A DNA stretch of 64,000 bases. Source: Cytobacillus gottheilii (GTDB taxonomy: Bacteria > Bacillota > Bacilli > Bacillales > Cytobacillaceae). Location: contig NZ_KV440945.1 of assembly GCF_001636345.1 (NCBI RefSeq), forward strand, positions 367,340 through 431,339, written 5' to 3'. The position numbers were made by a program, and so were the translations under genes. The notes under the pieces were generated by a model. That model was given only the letters and a program-made list of their open reading frames with translations, was not told the DNA's origin and ran no database searches. Position 1 is the first letter of the stretch. Every line of letters begins with the position of its first letter. This document shows positions 61,662 to 64,000 of this stretch, in pieces.

Positions 61662-62681
61662 ATGAGTGATCGCTATTCACGACAAACACTATTTGCACCA
61701 ATTGGGTTTGAAGGCCAGAGGATGATCAGCCAAAAGCACGTTTTGCTAATTGGTGCTGGAGCGCTTGGATCTGGGAATGCCGAAGTGCTTGCAAGAGCAG
61801 GTGTTGGCAAACTCACCATCATTGACCGTGATTATGTCGAAGAAAGCAATCTCCAGCGGCAGCAGCTTTATACGGAACAGGATGTCATTGAAAAGCTTCC
61901 AAAAGCAGCAGCAGCCAAAAAGAGATTACTAGAAATCAACCATGAACTAAACATAAAGGCTGTTATTGGCGATGCAACACCTGAAGTGATTGAGGATTTG
62001 TGCAGGGAAGTGGATTTAATCCTTGATTGCACCGATAACTTTGAAACACGGATGCTCATAAATGATGCTTCTCAAAAGCATGGGGTTCCTTGGATTTATG
62101 GAGCATGTGTCAGCAGTTATGGCATGAGCCTTACGATCATTCCTGGAAAAACACCTTGCTTAAATTGTCTACTAAAGAAGATTCCGCTTCAGGGAATGAC
62201 TTGTGATACCGGTGGAATCATTGGTCCGGCTGTACAAATGGTCATTGCCCATCAATCTGCTGAAGCTCTGAAAATTTTAGTGGAAGATTGGGAGCATATA
62301 AGGCAAACTTTTGTCAGCTTCGACCTTTGGAACAATCAGTACACAAATATTAAAATTTCAAAAGCAAAGGATGAGGGCTGCCTCTCTTGTGGCACCACCC
62401 GAACATACCCGTATCTTCAAAGTGAAAATCGAACCAAAACCGCTGTTCTATGCGGCAGAGATACAGTCCAAATTAGACCGCCGCACGACACGGTCATTAG
62501 CCTTGCAACTCTTTCGAAGCAACTAAAATCATTAGGTTATGAGATTAAAGGAAATCCCTATCTGCTCTCTATTGAAATGGCGGAGCAGCGTATGGTTCTT
62601 TTTCAGGATGGCAGAGCACTGATCCATGGCACAAAGGATATTACTCATGCTAAATCGGTATATCAGCGTATCCTTGGATAA
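61662..62681 (+). CDS. moeB: Molybdopterin-synthase adenylyltransferase (MoeB/ThiF family)
   Basis: A 339-residue E1-like enzyme that adenylates the MoaD C terminus. ATP site LLIGAGALGSGNAEVLARAG (quoted as LLIGAGALGSG), arginine finger SNLQRQQLY, DCTDNFETR, and zinc cysteines CLNCLL and CLSCGTT. The C-terminal 90 residues have no rhodanese cysteine motif. GGAGGG precedes the ATG. It closes the moa-moe genes; a terminator follows. Confidence 0.94.
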   Translation: MSDRYSRQTLFAPIGFEGQRMISQKHVLLIGAGALGSGNAEVLARAGVGKLTIIDRDYVEESNLQRQQLYTEQDVIEKLPKAAAAKKRLLEINHELNIKAVIGDATPEVIEDLCREVDLILDCTDNFETRMLINDASQKHGVPWIYGACVSSYGMSLTIIPGKTPCLNCLLKKIPLQGMTCDTGGIIGPAVQMVIAHQSAEALKILVEDWEHIRQTFVSFDLWNNQYTNIKISKAKDEGCLSCGTTRTYPYLQSENRTKTAVLCGRDTVQIRPPHDTVISLATLSKQLKSLGYEIKGNPYLLSIEMAEQRMVLFQDGRALIHGTKDITHAKSVYQRILG

Positions 62682-62703
62682 GCGATTAGTATAGCTAGAA
62701 ATA

Positions 62704-62748
62704 AATAGTTCTAAGCAGCCCCTTAGCCTTAGCTTAGAGCTATTTTTT
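62704..62748 (+). terminator. Terminator of the FDH/molybdenum-cofactor island
   Basis: ATAGTTCTAAGC and GCTTAGAGCTAT form a stem with the loop AGCCCCTTAGCCTTA, followed by six T. Confidence 0.85.
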
Positions 62749-63376
62749 ATGCCGCTTTTTTTGCTTCCTCTTAGCAGCTGTTATGATCTGATCTTCTTCC
62801 CCTCTTCACGCTGTCATTCTTAGCTATAAAATATGTCCATTCTCCCAATCACTCCCTATTATTCTGCATTCTTTTCTCTTTTCCCCCTTTTTTCGCATCT
62901 TCTGTTTCCTTTTTATAACAAATATTTATGGTTGATTAAATTAACAAATGATCGAAAAATTACTATTTAACTTTCTTTTTGTCTGTTCGTTGTCTGCTGT
63001 GAATTTATGAAAAATTTTTACTTAGGGTTAAACTAGTGATCTTATAGGGAGGAAAGTAGAGAGGGGCGAGGGGTTATATTATTAAAGCGGGTCAAGAAAT
63101 TTGAAGCTTTTAATGGAAAAAGGAGTTGACTTTATGTAGCGATTGGAAAAAAGCTTTGTTTTTTCAGAATTGCTCTGCAAGAAAGAGTCATCCCATTTAA
63201 AATAAGTCTTTCGGTTTTCTATTTTAAAATCAGAAAAAAACATAGATTTCTGAATATTTATGTTTTATAATCATATTATGTTTAGTGATCATTTGGTAAT
63301 TAAAAATAAAAAAATGGTTAACAAGTGTTCGTTTTGTTTTTAAAAAATCAATATACTTTGCCGAGGAGGAATACAT
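62749..63376. other. Gene-free AT-rich region before the gamma-glutamyltransferase gene
   Basis: About 630 bases with long T-rich runs (62800-62940) and scattered short ATGs. No frame of credible size or composition, no hairpin with T run except the terminator before it, and no recognised repeat. TATAAT-like sequence near 63270 may serve the next gene. Confidence 0.45.
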
Positions 63377-64000
63377 ATGGATTACTTACATCACCCATTT
63401 CCATCAAAAAGGAATACGGTTTTTGCTAAAAAAGGGATGGTTGCTACATCACAGCCGCTTGCGGCTCAGGCAGGACTTGAAATTCTGCAAAAAGGCGGGA
63501 ATGCCATTGATGCAGCGATTGCCACAGCTGCCGCTTTAACAGTTGTTGAGCCAACATCGAACGGAATTGGCGGTGACGCATTTGCTCTTGTTTGGGTAAA
63601 AGATGAGCTTCATGGATTAAATGCTTCAGGTCCCGCTCCACAATCCATATCAGCAGAAAAAGTGAAAGAGCTTGGCCATGAAAAAATGCCTGTATTCGGG
63701 ACTGTTCCTGTGACAGTACCTGGTGTACCTGCTGCTTGGGCAGCTTTATCAGAGCGATTCGGAAAGCTTTCTCTTGCAGAAGCATTAAAGCCTGCCATTC
63801 GATATGCGGAAGAAGGATATCCGCTCACACCAATCTTAGGGAAGTATTGGAAAATGGCTTATAACCGTTTTAAAAAGGATTTTACCGCTGAAGAATATGC
63901 CTCATGGTTTGAAACGTTTGCGCCGAATGGCAGAGCACCGGAAATTGGCGAAATGTGGAGCTCTAAGGGGCATGCATCAACTTTAAAATCGATCGGAGAA
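63377..64000 (+). CDS. Gamma-glutamyltransferase family protein (3' end missing)
   Basis: The first 208 codons of an N-terminal nucleophile hydrolase of the Ggt family; the frame runs off the window edge. Typical beginning KKGMVATSQPLAAQAGLEIL (shortened KGMVATSQPLAAQ), GGNAIDAAIATAAALTVVEP, GIGGDAFALVWV, followed by GTVPVTVPGVPAAW. The catalytic Thr would lie beyond the end. AGGAGGA at 63364-63370 supports the ATG at 63377. No N-terminal signal peptide is seen, as in the YwrD-like intracellular group. Confidence 0.92.
   Translation, partial: MDYLHHPFPSKRNTVFAKKGMVATSQPLAAQAGLEILQKGGNAIDAAIATAAALTVVEPTSNGIGGDAFALVWVKDELHGLNASGPAPQSISAEKVKELGHEKMPVFGTVPVTVPGVPAAWAALSERFGKLSLAEALKPAIRYAEEGYPLTPILGKYWKMAYNRFKKDFTAEEYASWFETFAPNGRAPEIGEMWSSKGHASTLKSIGE

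Overview
The window reads as an ordinary chromosome segment of a low-GC, spore-forming member of the Bacillaceae. Family-level markers include a bshB2/yojF bacillithiol pair, a BceRS-BceAB peptide-resistance module, nagP-nagA-nagB-nagR, pstSCAB-phoU with 11-bp-phased Pho boxes, DUF3231 and DUF4181 proteins, AGGAGG ribosome binding sites and cre-like sites. I cannot name the genus. No tRNA, rRNA, CRISPR array, prophage or transposase gene was recognised. The first and last genes (a nitroreductase and a gamma-glutamyltransferase) are cut by the window edges.

Layout. 1-5.3 kb: end of a nitroreductase gene, then a lysine riboswitch with its terminator, a complete group II intron (about 861-2745) placed directly behind that terminator, and a three-gene amino-acid ABC importer. 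5.3-11.7 kb: a dispersed repeat, a 21-bp-phased array, a second nitroreductase, an M20 peptidase, an asparaginase-like protein, CutC and a TetR/MFS efflux pair. 11.9-16.4 kb: Bce-type ABC transporter and two-component system with a perfect inverted-repeat operator. 16.6-22.1 kb: DUF3231 protein, FAD oxidoreductase, second MFS exporter, DUF4230 lipid- or membrane-anchored protein, and a non-coding 52-bp tandem array. 22.1-26.6 kb: GlcNAc uptake and catabolism with its GntR regulator. 26.7-28.2 kb: peptide transporter. 28.4-30.6 kb: an actin-like ParM/StbA protein and a ribbon-helix-helix-like partner behind a cluster of GTATAC/GTAAAC motifs, which looks like a chromosomal type II (actin) segregation module. 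30.6-35.9 kb: TrxR-like flavoprotein, a small HEIGH metallopeptidase, DUF4181, alpha-glucosidase, YbaK, a long 21-bp-phased array and a Gly/Pro-rich coat-like protein. 35.9-40.4 kb: phosphate uptake operon. 40.5-50.4 kb: YjiH, BmrA-like exporter with MerR regulator, HAD phosphatase, sugar dehydrogenase-like lipoprotein, SRPBCC protein, BshB2/YojF, PdxK.

50.8-62.7 kb is a formate dehydrogenase and molybdenum-cofactor island, all on the plus strand: fdhD, fdhA, fdhB, fdhC, fdhE, mobA, moeA, a moeA-periplasmic-binding-protein fusion, moaE, moaD, moeB. fdhA is interrupted by an in-frame TGA at 52294-52296. The context (residues matching the selenocysteine site of E. coli-type formate dehydrogenases, and a hairpin with a GGTCT loop and bulged T exactly 11 nt after the TGA) shows it is a selenocysteine codon, not a frameshift or nonsense mutation. 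Selenocysteine decoding is absent from B. subtilis. The needed selA/selB/selC/selD genes and moaA/moaC must lie elsewhere.

The most interesting items are the selenoprotein FDH island, the group II intron behind a riboswitch terminator, the ParMR-like module with its motif cluster, and several families of phased intergenic repeats with no evident coding role.
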